Part shown: piece after piece, positions 47,403-56,090 of the stretch
How the letters are laid out: every line of letters begins with the position of its first letter
Numbering within the stretch: the first letter of the stretch is position 1
The notes under the pieces: generated by a model
The model's database searches: none
What the model was told of the DNA's origin: nothing
What the model saw: the letters and a program-made list of their open reading frames with translations, nothing else
Position numbers and translations under genes: made by a program
NCBI RefSeq assembly: GCF_027359355.1
Contig: NZ_CP114777.1
Location: 682,001-746,000 of the forward strand
DNA from: Prochlorococcus marinus str. MIT 1214
Lineage (GTDB): Bacteria > Cyanobacteriota > Cyanobacteriia > PCC-6307 > Cyanobiaceae
Direction of reading: 5' to 3'
DNA length: 64,000 nucleotides

Positions 47403-47588
47403 ATGGACCAAATAAATCTAAACTCTAGCTCTTCAGCAAAAAATAGTACTGATTCTGAAATTGTTGACAATTTGAACTGGGGTATAATGAATATGTTGCT
47501 TGAAAAATATAAACCTAAGAGTCTTTGTAATATCAAGACAATACAGAATAGGAATGACAAGATTACATTGAGTTATGATTATGAATAA
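47403..47588 (+). CDS. Small hypothetical protein
   Basis: This 61-residue polar protein (MDQINLNSSSSAKNSTDSEI) has a central DNLNWGIMNMLLEKYKPK helix. It is 44 bases after the previous gene and overlaps the next small gene by up to 14 nt, so it is likely in the same operon. Confidence 0.5.
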   Translation: MDQINLNSSSSAKNSTDSEIVDNLNWGIMNMLLEKYKPKSLCNIKTIQNRNDKITLSYDYE

Positions 47589-47742
47589 AAAAACTAAGAC
47601 TAGGAAAGGATTCGTACATTTATACAATCCTAAGGTTGAAGGATTAGGCACTTATGACGTGCACTACATAAATGCATATAAAAAAGTAAATAATTTAAAT
47701 AATAATTTAATTAAGAATGATGATGAGAGGTATGTAGCATGA
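47575..47742 (+). CDS. Small basic hypothetical protein ending in -YVA
   Basis: The 55 residues start from ATG 47575 (53 if ATG 47581 is used): NKKTKTRKGFVHLYNPKVEG, ending DDERYVA. The stop overlaps the next ATG as ATGA, a strong sign that both are translated. Confidence 0.6.
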   Translation: MIMNKKTKTRKGFVHLYNPKVEGLGTYDVHYINAYKKVNNLNNNLIKNDDERYVA

Positions 47743-48059
47743 TTCCATTTATTAGAAGTCTTTCAGAGTTAATGTTGATAACAGAGTCAAGAGATACGCG
47801 AAAACAACCTTCAGTGAATAATGATATCCCTAACTTGATAGAAGATAGCGGGCAAAGAAAGAGATATATAAGATCTCTAAACAAAAATGAAATAGAACTA
47901 CCTGAATTACCTAAAAAGGATACGCATAAATCGATTCATAAGAAAGATTATTTTTCAAGATTTATTAATACTCTAGATTATAATAATCAAATACAATCAT
48001 CCTATGATCTGACATTACTAGAAATACAAAACAAGAGAAATCAACAGGATGTTGCCTAA
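47739..48059 (+). CDS. Small hypothetical protein ending in -DVA
   Basis: The 106 residues have an amphipathic N-terminus (MIPFIRSLSELMLITES) and a polar, basic remainder with PELPKKDTHKSIHKKDYF. It starts within the previous stop codon and ends 2 bases before the next ATG. Confidence 0.65.
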   Translation: MIPFIRSLSELMLITESRDTRKQPSVNNDIPNLIEDSGQRKRYIRSLNKNEIELPELPKKDTHKSIHKKDYFSRFINTLDYNNQIQSSYDLTLLEIQNKRNQQDVA

Positions 48060-48061
48060 TC

Positions 48062-48403
48062 ATGAAAAGAAATAATATATATTATTTGCTAGAATACTTA
48101 TCTCCTACTTTAGTCCTTTCATTTTTTTTATTTCATAATATTCGTTTAGTTCTGTTAGGTATTGTTTTCTCAATATACTTAATTAATATTAACTATATTG
48201 AGAATTTTATAAGCTCTATTAAATCAAATATATTAATAAAAAAATCATCTAAAGAGTTTAATCAAAATGAAAAGGTCATAGAATCTGACACACTTAATCT
48301 AAAATCAACAAAAAAAGATTCAAAGCTTACATTAGTTGAAGAAATAGAAGAATATGGTTTTATACCCTCAATAGATAATAGTGAAGATACTAATGTTGCA
48401 TAA
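48062..48403 (+). CDS. Small membrane protein ending in -NVA
   Basis: The 113 residues have a membrane hairpin at about 10-45 (YLSPTLVLSFFLFHNIRLVL, then LGIVFSIYLININYI). A charged tail of about 65 residues (VEEIEEYGFIPSIDNSEDTN) follows. It is last in the tightly packed run. Confidence 0.65.
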   Translation: MKRNNIYYLLEYLSPTLVLSFFLFHNIRLVLLGIVFSIYLININYIENFISSIKSNILIKKSSKEFNQNEKVIESDTLNLKSTKKDSKLTLVEEIEEYGFIPSIDNSEDTNVA

Positions 48404-48509
48404 TTTTTTTATATTTGACTATCTGAACTATATATTTTTAATTTTATAATGATCTGTCACTTTACATCTAACTTAAAAAAGGTTATTCTAGAATACATGC
48501 AGCTATTAA

Positions 48510-48701
48510 ATGAAAAAGAATAAAAATATAGAAGATATATTAGTTAAAGGTTTATCACATATTTTAAAGAGAACTGTAGAGGTTAGTCCTGGTGACCAAT
48601 TAGCAATTGCACAAGAATATAAAGAGTGGATAAATTGTATATCAGAAAGTGATTTCTCCAAACAAGAAATACTTATTATAGATAAGTTTACATTTGGGTA
48701 A
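48510..48701 (+). CDS. Small protein of the YQEFKEWI-like family
   Basis: The 63 residues read NIEDILVKGLSHILKRTVEV, then QLAIAQEYKEWINCIS. They align end to end with 51859-52059 (SIEEIISVTLSCTLIRMTEI, then LYQEFKEWIVHSG). Function unknown. Confidence 0.6.
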   Translation: MKKNKNIEDILVKGLSHILKRTVEVSPGDQLAIAQEYKEWINCISESDFSKQEILIIDKFTFG

Positions 48702-49097
48702 AAATATCTTCTATTTACAAATTATTCATAACATATCGAATTCATTGGCTATCAAATAAAAATCTTTGCTAATAACTTATTTATTTAATTGCCTAAAATA
48801 ATCGATAATATTAACTTAACTATTAATATTAAATGAGTCAATATAATTAATAAATAAAGTTAATATGTTTTTTAATAACGACTATTGAATATATATTACT
48901 ATAATTATAGTATTATAGTAAACGCCTCTATATATAATATAATTATGATCCATATATACTATGAAATTATTTTAATAATATTATAGTATACACAATTTAT
49001 ACATTTATTTTAATTTATTCTTTAACTCATGACTAAATAAAACAAATATTTCTTCTAAAATTAGTTTTAATCTTTATCTCCTCCACGAAGAAGGCTA
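48702..49097. other. Very AT-rich non-coding stretch
   Basis: These are about 400 bases almost without G or C. Between about 48880 and 48990 there are nested palindromic TATAATTATAG/CTATAATTATA-like blocks. No ORF. It may be a spacer or a melting-prone element. Confidence 0.4.
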
Positions 49098-49128
49098 TTG
49101 ACATTATATAATACAGATGTACTATAAA
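49098..49128 (+). promoter_or_regulatory. Putative promoter
   Basis: TTGACA (49098-49103) and TATAAA (49123-49128) are 19 bases apart, slightly long. TATAAT also occurs at 49107-49112. The site lies just upstream of a short GTG-initiated ORF. Confidence 0.4.
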
Positions 49129-49141
49129 GTTGGAGTTGGCC

Positions 49142-49267
49142 GTGTTAACGAGGCTCAGCTTTCTTGTTTCCACTCTAATAAAACCATTTAATTTGCTTTG
49201 TATGATTAATGAAACCGTCTATGAAGACAAGGAGATTCTCCCGTATTTAATTAACCAAACAACTTGA
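49142..49267 (+). CDS. Possible 41-residue membrane peptide
   Basis: The GTG start at 49142 is preceded by TTGGAGTTGGCC (GGAG, 7 bases). The N-terminus LTRLSFLVSTLIKPFNLLC is hydrophobic and the tail MINETVYEDKEILPYLINQ acidic. The stop lies 7 bases before the next ORF. Local GC is above the surroundings. The call is weak because the ORF is short. Confidence 0.35.
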   Translation: MLTRLSFLVSTLIKPFNLLCMINETVYEDKEILPYLINQTT

Positions 49268-49274
49268 GTATCTT

Positions 49275-49460
49275 ATGAAATCTTCTATCACTTCAAGCTG
49301 GAACTCAGAAAAGAGCCTAAAGCTTTCATCCGGGCTTAGATTAGGAAGAGAAGCACTCATAACAAGCTCCACAAGAGAGTTAGTTGAATTTTACTGGACA
49401 AATCGGAAGAGATTTTCTGGTAGTTACTTAGGCTTCCCTTCCAAAATAAGTTTGCATTAG
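49275..49460 (+). CDS. Small hypothetical protein
   Basis: This 61-residue basic protein has SGLRLGREALITSSTRELVE and FYWTNRKRFSGSYLG. There is no clear Shine-Dalgarno. It follows the short ORF at 49142-49267. Function unknown. Confidence 0.5.
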   Translation: MKSSITSSWNSEKSLKLSSGLRLGREALITSSTRELVEFYWTNRKRFSGSYLGFPSKISLH

Positions 49461-49567
49461 GAGGCATAATTAATTAACCTAAAATTATTTTTTATAAATT
49501 CCCGATCTAAATGTATTTTTCATTATTCAAGCTACTGCTAAAAATATAAATTTATAAATAATGGATT

Positions 49568-49783
49568 TTATTTTTCGTCTATTACCTGATAAGAAAGCGG
49601 AGCAAGTATTAAAAATAATATCCACCAAACAAGAATAAAAATGCCTAAAACAGAAGAAATTATAATGTTATTAAATAGTTTCCAACTAATAATTAGAAAT
49701 AAAACTCCAAAGCTAATAATTGACCATGGTTGACACCAATAAGGCTTTGAATCCCAAAAACCTTTTTTTGAATTTTTCTCCAT
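49568..49783 (-). CDS. Small two-helix membrane protein
   Basis: The 71 residues contain KPYWCQPWSIISFGVLFL and a second helix ISSVLGIFILVWWILFLI. The WCQPWSI motif looks like a conserved cyanobacterial small membrane family, but I do not recognise a name with certainty. It is 43 bases beyond the repeat-tailed membrane protein gene. Confidence 0.65.
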   Translation of the reverse strand: MEKNSKKGFWDSKPYWCQPWSIISFGVLFLIISWKLFNNIIISSVLGIFILVWWILFLILAPLSYQVIDEK

Positions 49784-49826
49784 TAATGAAACTTGTTAGT
49801 GATTAAAATTATCCAATTCTAACCGC

Positions 49827-50258
49827 TTAGTAAGGTTTATCTTCCTCAGCAGGTTGATCTTCCTCAGCAGGTTGATCTTCCTTAGCAGGTTGATTCTCTT
49901 CAATCGGTTGATCTTCCTCAGCAGGTTGATCTTCCTTAGCAGGTTGATTCTCTTCAATCGGTTGATCTTCCTCAGCAGGTTGATCTTCCTTAGCAGGTTG
50001 ATCTTCCTTAGCAGGTTGATTCTCTTCAATCGGTTTAATTTCAACTATGTTGTCAATTGAAGTAGAGGTCTCACTTTTAGTAAAAATCTTAGAAACCTCC
50101 TTAACCGAATCAGCCTCCGAGTCTTTAAGTAAAAACTTCAGAACATATCTAAGAGAGACAAACAAAGCTATTGGGAGGACAAGTCCTAAAAGCAATTTAT
50201 AGAGGATTATTCCTATTCCAAGGACACCAATAGAAATAAGAATGTTCTTCCTGTTCAT
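49827..50258 (-). CDS. Membrane protein with hexapeptide repeat tail
   Basis: This 143-residue protein has an N-terminal hydrophobic region (about 7-43) and a short linker. From about residue 76 there are eleven tandem hexapeptides of the form [K/Q]P[I/A][E/K]E[N/D], ending KPY. The tail is very acidic and probably disordered. The hydrophobic part alone suggests membrane anchoring. Other frames over the repeat are open on both strands only because the unit is 18 bp. Confidence 0.75.
   Translation of the reverse strand: MNRKNILISIGVLGIGIILYKLLLGLVLPIALFVSLRYVLKFLLKDSEADSVKEVSKIFTKSETSTSIDNIVEIKPIEENQPAKEDQPAKEDQPAEEDQPIEENQPAKEDQPAEEDQPIEENQPAKEDQPAEEDQPAEEDKPY
49836..50034. repeat. Tandem 18-bp coding repeat
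   Basis: Eleven near-identical 18-bp units such as CTTCCTCAGCAGGTTGAT encode the hexapeptide tail. Three unit types alternate (QPAKED, QPAEED, QPIEEN) in a partly 54-bp higher-order pattern. Confidence 0.9.
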
Positions 50259-50373
50259 ATGAGCTAATTGAATAGACTCTAAATCTAAGCTATTTCTGAG
50301 TTATCTACATCACATGGCTTTAACGCGATGTCTATTTAAATAATCTAAATTGTAATTATTAAATTTAAATTCA

Positions 50374-50799
50374 ATGCTCATCGAAGAGAAAGAATTAAAA
50401 AAATTCTTTAATCTATCCTATGGAGAGAAAGCTCCATCAAGGGAAGAATGGGAATCGTTATACAATCAAGAAGTTAAATTCATCGATCCTACCCAAGAAA
50501 GAAATGGAATTGATGCATATATCAATGCTCAATATGGATTAATCAAAAGATGTGATGATATATATCTAGAATCACACTCAATTGCCATCAATAAGAATAT
50601 TGCTTTTGTTGAATGGACAATGGGTTTAAAAATAAAAGGTCTCGAATTTTTATACGATGGGACAACAAGATTAATATTTGATGAAGAAGGGAAAGTTAAA
50701 GAACATAGAGATTATTTTGATTTTTGTTCTGGAACGTTTGGTAATATTCCAGTTATAGGAGCATTTTTTAGATGGCTTTACTCAAGATTCGTTGACTGA
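50374..50799 (+). CDS. NTF2/SnoaL-like fold protein
   Basis: The 141 residues have an N-terminal helix, then EWESLYNQEVKFIDPTQERN, GIDAYINAQYGLIKRCDDIY and a beta-sheet ending VEWTMGLKIKG and GKVKEHRDYFDF. The pattern is that of SnoaL/NTF2-like small ligand-binding proteins. It ends with a hydrophobic FGNIPVIGAFFRWLY. Function unknown. Confidence 0.75.
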   Translation: MLIEEKELKKFFNLSYGEKAPSREEWESLYNQEVKFIDPTQERNGIDAYINAQYGLIKRCDDIYLESHSIAINKNIAFVEWTMGLKIKGLEFLYDGTTRLIFDEEGKVKEHRDYFDFCSGTFGNIPVIGAFFRWLYSRFVD

Positions 50800-51082
50800 A
50801 ATAATTATTCTCTAAAAAATTTATTGAGAAGTTTCGAACTATCTATTTAGCTTTAATTATCTTTAATAAGATTTTTCTTTATTCGCTTAACACGAAATCA
50901 AGGATTCTTTTTTTTACTTGAATTTAAGGACTTTAGCAATCCATAAAAATTAGTAAATTTACAGAATTGCAATCCAATGAAAAATTAGCATTTATTTATT
51001 TTTTTAATTCTTTTGATTATTTGGTTCAATGCGTAATTAAATTTTTTATTAGCTATAACACTAGTGATGCTTGAAGAATCAA

Positions 51083-51439
51083 ATGGGAAAATTAATTGAT
51101 TTAATTAAAGAAACCTACGACCATAAAGCATGCTTAGAGATTGCAAGCAGTGGTTGTTCTAACGGGGCATGCACAAGACATACCTATCAAGCTGAGACAC
51201 TCTTGCTCTATATGAGTTACTCAGATGAAATAATCAAATACATTTCTGAAAAACTCGGATACTCTTTTCTTTCTAATCTTGCAAGAGATTTTGGATCACC
51301 ACTAGAAGAAAATAAAGCTGAAGAAGATTTCACATGGCGGGAGGTAGTATCGGCTTGTCCCAACAAAGATGACTACAAACATGCCCTTGTATGGAAATTC
51401 ATAGAATTAGTCGCCAAAGAGAAAACTTTAGAACACTAA
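51083..51439 (+). CDS. Conserved hypothetical protein with Cys-rich start
   Basis: This is a 118-residue protein from ATG 51083 (MGKLIDLIKETYDH); TTG 51071 would add four residues. CLEIASSGCSNGACTRHTYQ has three to four Cys that could bind metal. The rest is helical and acidic (WREVVSACPNKDDYKHALVW). There are no known motifs. Confidence 0.6.
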   Translation: MGKLIDLIKETYDHKACLEIASSGCSNGACTRHTYQAETLLLYMSYSDEIIKYISEKLGYSFLSNLARDFGSPLEENKAEEDFTWREVVSACPNKDDYKHALVWKFIELVAKEKTLEH

Positions 51440-51503
51440 TAATCATTATTAAATTAATTGGCCATAGATTTCTTAGTACTTTAGGAGTTAACTTTCAGAG
51501 AAT

Positions 51504-51674
51504 TTACTTTTGAAAAAGATAAACTATAGCTTTCATCCAAGGAGGTTGGAAAATTAAATAAACTATAATAAAGAATAATATTGCACCTATTATTCCATAC
51601 AATTGAACCTCTATTTCTTCCCAAAACTCTTCAATCCAGATAAGGATTGAGGAGTTTTTTCTTTCTTTTACCAT
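51504..51674 (-). CDS. Small single-helix membrane protein
   Basis: The 56 residues start from ATG 51674: a polar start (MVKERKNSSILIWIEEFWEE), one membrane helix (LYGIIGAILFFIIVYLIF), then PPWMKAIVYLFQK. It resembles other one-helix small proteins of picocyanobacteria. Function unknown. Confidence 0.55.
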   Translation of the reverse strand: MVKERKNSSILIWIEEFWEEIEVQLYGIIGAILFFIIVYLIFQPPWMKAIVYLFQK

Positions 51675-51858
51675 TGAAAGATAGATTTAAAAAAGTAGTA
51701 TAAACTAATAATAACTAGTTTAGAGTAATATTTATAAAAATACCTTAGAATTATAAATGATTATATTCGATTGATAAATTGAATATAAAATTATGGCAAA
51801 ACAGACTCGTCAGAGAGAATTTTGAACTAGCTTATTTAGATTAGATCCAAAAGAAAAA

Positions 51859-52059
51859 TTGAAGAAGAGTCCTTCTATTGAAGAAATTATTTCAGTCACA
51901 CTTAGCTGTACCTTAATTAGGATGACTGAAATAAATAGAATAGATAGATCCGTTCTTTATCAAGAATTTAAAGAATGGATAGTACATTCTGGAGAAAATG
52001 AAGAGTCCCAAGAAATTTTATTCCTGAGATACTTAAAAGATGATAGGAAGATTAATTAG
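51859..52059 (+). CDS. Small protein of the YQEFKEWI-like family
   Basis: The 66 residues from TTG 51859 align with 48510-48701: IEEIISVTLSCTLIRMTEI, YQEFKEWI, EILFL. The start codon is uncertain. Confidence 0.5.
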   Translation: MKKSPSIEEIISVTLSCTLIRMTEINRIDRSVLYQEFKEWIVHSGENEESQEILFLRYLKDDRKIN

Positions 52060-52157
52060 ATTAACTTATAATTACTATTTGATTATCTTGCAAAAAAAAG
52101 AATTTTGAAATCCTCAGTCAAGAGAAAAAAACACTAAGCTAAAGTAAATCTAAAGAA

Positions 52158-52433
52158 ATGTTCACTTCTTTATTCTCTCTATTTTTTTCAACATTACTTT
52201 GGGTTCAAGTACCTCAGTGGAGTGATAATTGGTCAAGATGTGCAGTGGATGTACCTGACACTGCATGCCATTGGTACATAGTTTCTCCAGACAATACTTT
52301 TGGCAAAGGATTCGATTGGGCGACAGCCCCATTGTTTGATGCAAACGGTTTGAATGATATTGCAAAAATTTCTTCTGAAACAGTTGTAGAAAAATTACAA
52401 AGAAAAAAAACTGCTAGCAAAGTGACATCTTGA
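52158..52433 (+). CDS. Small secreted hypothetical protein
   Basis: The 91 residues have a short signal-like N-terminus (FTSLFSLFFSTLLWVQ) and two Cys in SRCAVDVPDTACHWYIVSP. A basic C-terminus follows. Likely exported. Function unknown. Confidence 0.6.
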   Translation: MFTSLFSLFFSTLLWVQVPQWSDNWSRCAVDVPDTACHWYIVSPDNTFGKGFDWATAPLFDANGLNDIAKISSETVVEKLQRKKTASKVTS

Positions 52434-52489
52434 CCATTTAATAATAAATATAAAAACCAATCAAAAATTTTAAATTATATTTATAAAAG

Positions 52490-52945
52490 TTAATTTCTAA
52501 TTTCACCCAATACTCTTAGTGCTTCATTAACGTGAGCAGGACCATTCAAAAGGTCATTAAAAATATGCCTAATAGCCCCTTTGGAGTCAATGATATATGT
52601 CACTCGGCCATCAAGCAAACCAAGAACTTTAGGGACACCAAAAGCTCTTCTCAAAGAATTGTCCGTGTCGCACAATAGTGGAAATGGAAGTTTATTTTTG
52701 TCTGCAAAAGATCTGTGGCTTTCTTCATCGTCCCCACTTACCCCCCAAACTTCAGCACCAAATAATTTAAAAAGGTCGTATTTATCTCTAAAGCCGCAAT
52801 TTTCAGCTGTACAACCTGGGGTATCATCTTTTGGATAAAAAAATAAAACTAGAGGCCTACCTTTAGCTTGCTTATTCGTCCTAGCGACTCCTAGTTGATC
52901 AGAGAGTGAGAAATCAGGTATTTGATCGCCTAACTTTAAAGGCAT
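52490..52945 (-). CDS. bcp: Peroxiredoxin Q/BCP-type thiol peroxidase
   Basis: The 151 residues have YPKDDTPGCTAENCGFRD with the peroxidatic Cys in PGCT and the resolving Cys five residues on. GDQIPDFSLSDQ is at the N-terminus, and SGDDEESHRSFADKNKLPFP follows. It reduces hydroperoxides using thioredoxin and is a plausible client of the NTRC encoded upstream. Confidence 0.95.
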   Translation of the reverse strand: MPLKLGDQIPDFSLSDQLGVARTNKQAKGRPLVLFFYPKDDTPGCTAENCGFRDKYDLFKLFGAEVWGVSGDDEESHRSFADKNKLPFPLLCDTDNSLRRAFGVPKVLGLLDGRVTYIIDSKGAIRHIFNDLLNGPAHVNEALRVLGEIRN

Positions 52946-53140
52946 TTGAATCCTAAAACTGAATATTTATATTATATAAAAAATCAAGGCATATCGGAGG
53001 CGAAAAGAGTTAATAAAATAGAATTAACTCTATAATTTATAGATCAGCAGGTAGCAACTATAGTTTGTAAACTATAAATTTATTAAGTAAAAAGATAAGA
53101 TTTTGAGTTTTAGTATAATGGTATTAATTAAATAAAGATC

Positions 53141-55480
53141 TTGAGTGGTTTCGGGAAAAAGAAAAAAGAGAAAAAAGTCTCTTCTAAAAAACTCCAAAAG
53201 CTTTCAGAAAAAGATCTGAAAGCACACTCAATCAATAATCATATCAAAGGAAATTTAGAGGAAGCAGAAAAAGGTTATATGGCTTTTTTAAACAATGGGT
53301 ATTCTGATGCAGATATAATTTCAAATTATGCACTCATATGTGAAGAAAAAGAAGAAAATGATAAAGCAATAAGATTATACGAAAAATGTACTAAAAGTTT
53401 TCCAAACCATATTTACTCGAAATTAAATTTATCTTTTTTATATTACAAATTAAATCATTTAGAAAAAGCAGAAATAATAATAGAGGAAGCAATTAAATTA
53501 AAGCCAAGCCTTCCGAATGGACATTGTATTAGAGGATTGATTTTAAAAAGTTTAAATAAATATAATGAGTCAAAATTATCACTTGAGAAAGCAATCGAAC
53601 TAGATAAAAATTTCTTTGATGCATATATCAATCTAGGTTTATTAAATAAAGATTCTAATAAATATGATGAAGCCGAAGAGTATTATTTAAAAGCTTTAGA
53701 AATTAATGATAAATCTGCTATTGTTCATTTAAATCTAGGAGCATGCTACAAAGAGAAAAAAGAACTCGAAAAGGCAATATTACATACAGAAAAAGCAATA
53801 GAGATAGATAATAAACTAGAAAAATGTAATTTAAATCTAGCTACCATATATAACCAAATTGGTGATTATAAAAAATCACTCTCATTTATAAAAAAAGAAA
53901 TTTTATTGAATAAAAATAGTGAGTTAAGTTTTCAACTTTTAAGTGAGATAATTAAGAAAGGAGAATTATTAAATATATCAAAGAAAGATAATAGAGAATT
54001 AATTAATAATATATTAGATAGGAAAGATATTTCTCATCGAGAACTATTTGGGTGCATAAACAACATTATCTCAAAAGAATTATTAGAAAAATTATCTATT
54101 TTAGACTCGGAATTATATGAGAATAATGAGTTTAATATTCTTATTAATCAAAAGGAATTAATAAAAGCACTATCTCTACTCATATTTTGCTCTCCGTTAT
54201 GGGAAAAAGTCTTAGTAAATATACGCAAGATTTTTCTTATAAGCTATTCAGATAAACATAAGGTAAGTAATAGTATTCTTAACTTTATTATCGGGCTTGG
54301 ATCACAATGTTTCTTAAATGAGTATGTCTATTACATATCAACAGAAGAAAAATATAAACTAGAGGAACTTAAGAAAACAATCAATGAGAATATAAATAAA
54401 GACTATAAATTAGCAATAATATCATGTTATCAATCTCTATCATCTATCAATAATACAACAATCGATTTAAATACTTATGTATCAAACAACAAAGAATTCA
54501 ATAGTTTACTCAACTTACAATTCAAAGAGTTAAATGATGAAAAAAATATATCAAAAGGAATTAAAAAGATAGGAAATATAAAAGATTCAATATCTAAAGA
54601 AGTAAAGAATCAGTATGAATTAAATCCGTATCCTAGGTGGAGATATAATTCATATGCTAAAGAAAACAAATTAAACTTTTTTTCAGTTATTAATGCTGAA
54701 ATCTATCCAAATACAATTAAATCTAATTCAAGTCAGTTAAAAGATAAAAAAACAAATATACTTATAGCTGGTTGTGGAACGGGGATTCAAATACTCGAAG
54801 CATCTCGATATAGTAATTGTGAAATAACAGCAATCGATTTAAGCAATTCAAGTATCTCATATGCAAAGAGAAAGGTCGATGAATATGGATTAAAGAATGT
54901 AGATTTTATAGAAATGGATTTACTTGAATTGACAGCACTAAATAAAAGATTTGATTTAATAGAATGCTCAGGTGTTCTCCATCATATGAATGATCCTAAT
55001 AAGGGATTATCAAATCTATTTAATGTATTAGAACCAAGAGGATTTTTAAAGTTAGGTTTATATAGCAAGTATGCAAGAAAAGAAATACTAAAAGCGAGAG
55101 AACTCATCAAAGAAAAAAATATTCAACCAAGCGTTGATGGAATAAGAAGCTTCAGAAACGACGTTCTTAATGGAGAAATAAAAGAGTTAAATAAAATAAC
55201 TAATTGGTCAGATTTCTACTCAACCTCAATGTGTAGAGATCTCTGCTTTCATAGTCACGAAAACTGTTACTCATTAATTGAAATCAAAGAGATGTTAAAA
55301 GTATTTAATCTGGAATTCCTAGGTTTTACTCTTTCAAAAGATATAAAAGATAAATATCAGAGAGATAAAAAAGATATAGACTCTTTAAAAGATTTAGAAT
55401 TATGGGATAAATTTGAAAAATTAAACCCTAATTGCTTTAGAGAAATGTATCAGTTCTGGGCTAGAAAATCAATTAAATAG
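53141..55480 (+). CDS. TPR protein with C-terminal methyltransferase domain
   Basis: The 779 residues start at TTG 53141 and a Lys-rich leader follows. TPR units fill about residues 30-270 (YYLKALEINDKSAIVHLNLG, AIEIDNKLEKCNLNLATIYN). A middle helical region is unassigned. The methyltransferase begins near 545 with NILIAGCGTGIQILEASRY (SAM-binding GxGxG), AIDLSNSS, DFIEMDLLEL and ECSGVLHHM. The layout is found among picocyanobacterial TPR proteins with modifying enzymes. Substrate unknown. Confidence 0.85.
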   Translation: MSGFGKKKKEKKVSSKKLQKLSEKDLKAHSINNHIKGNLEEAEKGYMAFLNNGYSDADIISNYALICEEKEENDKAIRLYEKCTKSFPNHIYSKLNLSFLYYKLNHLEKAEIIIEEAIKLKPSLPNGHCIRGLILKSLNKYNESKLSLEKAIELDKNFFDAYINLGLLNKDSNKYDEAEEYYLKALEINDKSAIVHLNLGACYKEKKELEKAILHTEKAIEIDNKLEKCNLNLATIYNQIGDYKKSLSFIKKEILLNKNSELSFQLLSEIIKKGELLNISKKDNRELINNILDRKDISHRELFGCINNIISKELLEKLSILDSELYENNEFNILINQKELIKALSLLIFCSPLWEKVLVNIRKIFLISYSDKHKVSNSILNFIIGLGSQCFLNEYVYYISTEEKYKLEELKKTINENINKDYKLAIISCYQSLSSINNTTIDLNTYVSNNKEFNSLLNLQFKELNDEKNISKGIKKIGNIKDSISKEVKNQYELNPYPRWRYNSYAKENKLNFFSVINAEIYPNTIKSNSSQLKDKKTNILIAGCGTGIQILEASRYSNCEITAIDLSNSSISYAKRKVDEYGLKNVDFIEMDLLELTALNKRFDLIECSGVLHHMNDPNKGLSNLFNVLEPRGFLKLGLYSKYARKEILKARELIKEKNIQPSVDGIRSFRNDVLNGEIKELNKITNWSDFYSTSMCRDLCFHSHENCYSLIEIKEMLKVFNLEFLGFTLSKDIKDKYQRDKKDIDSLKDLELWDKFEKLNPNCFREMYQFWARKSIK

Positions 55481-55636
55481 TTGTTCTTCCAATCCTGGAA
55501 TAAACATTTTACATAGCGAGAAAATAAATAATATTGCTAAAACATTACCTAACATTGCTATTGCAAAGCGAATTCTTAGATCCTTAGCAAATGGTAGTAG
55601 GGTTTCCCAAAGTTGTAATAATGGTCCGCCTGCCAT
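55469..55636 (-). CDS. Small one-helix membrane protein
   Basis: The 55 residues from ATG 55636 read MAGGPLLQLWETLLPFAKDL, then RFAIAMLGNVLAILFIFSLC. The last 12 nt overlap the 3' end of the TPR-methyltransferase gene on the opposite strand. The regular helix pattern favours coding. Confidence 0.5.
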   Translation of the reverse strand: MAGGPLLQLWETLLPFAKDLRIRFAIAMLGNVLAILFIFSLCKMFIPGLEEQLFN

Positions 55637-55733
55637 AGGATATTAATGTTTAATTACTAGTAGCTTACAGTGGGACTACCTGATTGGCTACAAAAAACCA
55701 AGATTTAAAGTAAAAAGATTCTATTATTATTAT

Positions 55734-56000
55734 CTACTTCAATTTGCTTCTCATAAAAAATAGAAGTATCAACCCTATCAATATTAGGGATAAAGGGTAA
55801 AGAAGTATAAATAATATCTCTATTAATTTTTCTGGTCTATTCACAATAAATAAACCCACTAAAAAAATTATTATTGGCAAAAGGATAAGTGATTTTATTA
55901 ATAGGTCTTCATTCCATTTTTTAATCTCATTATCTTCATCTAATAAAGTTTCCAATTTATCCTTTAAAAGATCATCATTAAAATCAGACTGATCATTCAT
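55734..56000 (-). CDS. Small two-helix membrane protein
   Basis: This 88-residue protein has an acidic N-terminal half (DDLLKDKLETLLDEDNEIKK) and two helices (LIKSLILLPIIIFLVGLFIV and LFILLYPLSLILIGLILLFF). There is no recognised family. Confidence 0.6.
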   Translation of the reverse strand: MNDQSDFNDDLLKDKLETLLDEDNEIKKWNEDLLIKSLILLPIIIFLVGLFIVNRPEKLIEILFILLYPLSLILIGLILLFFMRSKLK

Positions 56001-56090
56001 AATTTTTAGATTCTAAACCTACTCATGTAAAATAAATCTAAATGATGATTTATTTATTATCAAAATTATTTAATCGATTACTAAAGAAAA

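Noticed and set aside
49836-50034. CRISPR-like array
   Set aside because: The units are contiguous 18-bp coding repeats without spacers, and no cas genes are present.
49796-50060. Extra open frames over the 18-bp repeat on both strands
   Set aside because: They are forced open by the 18-bp period; only the frame with an N-terminal membrane domain (49827-50258) has non-repeat sequence of protein character.
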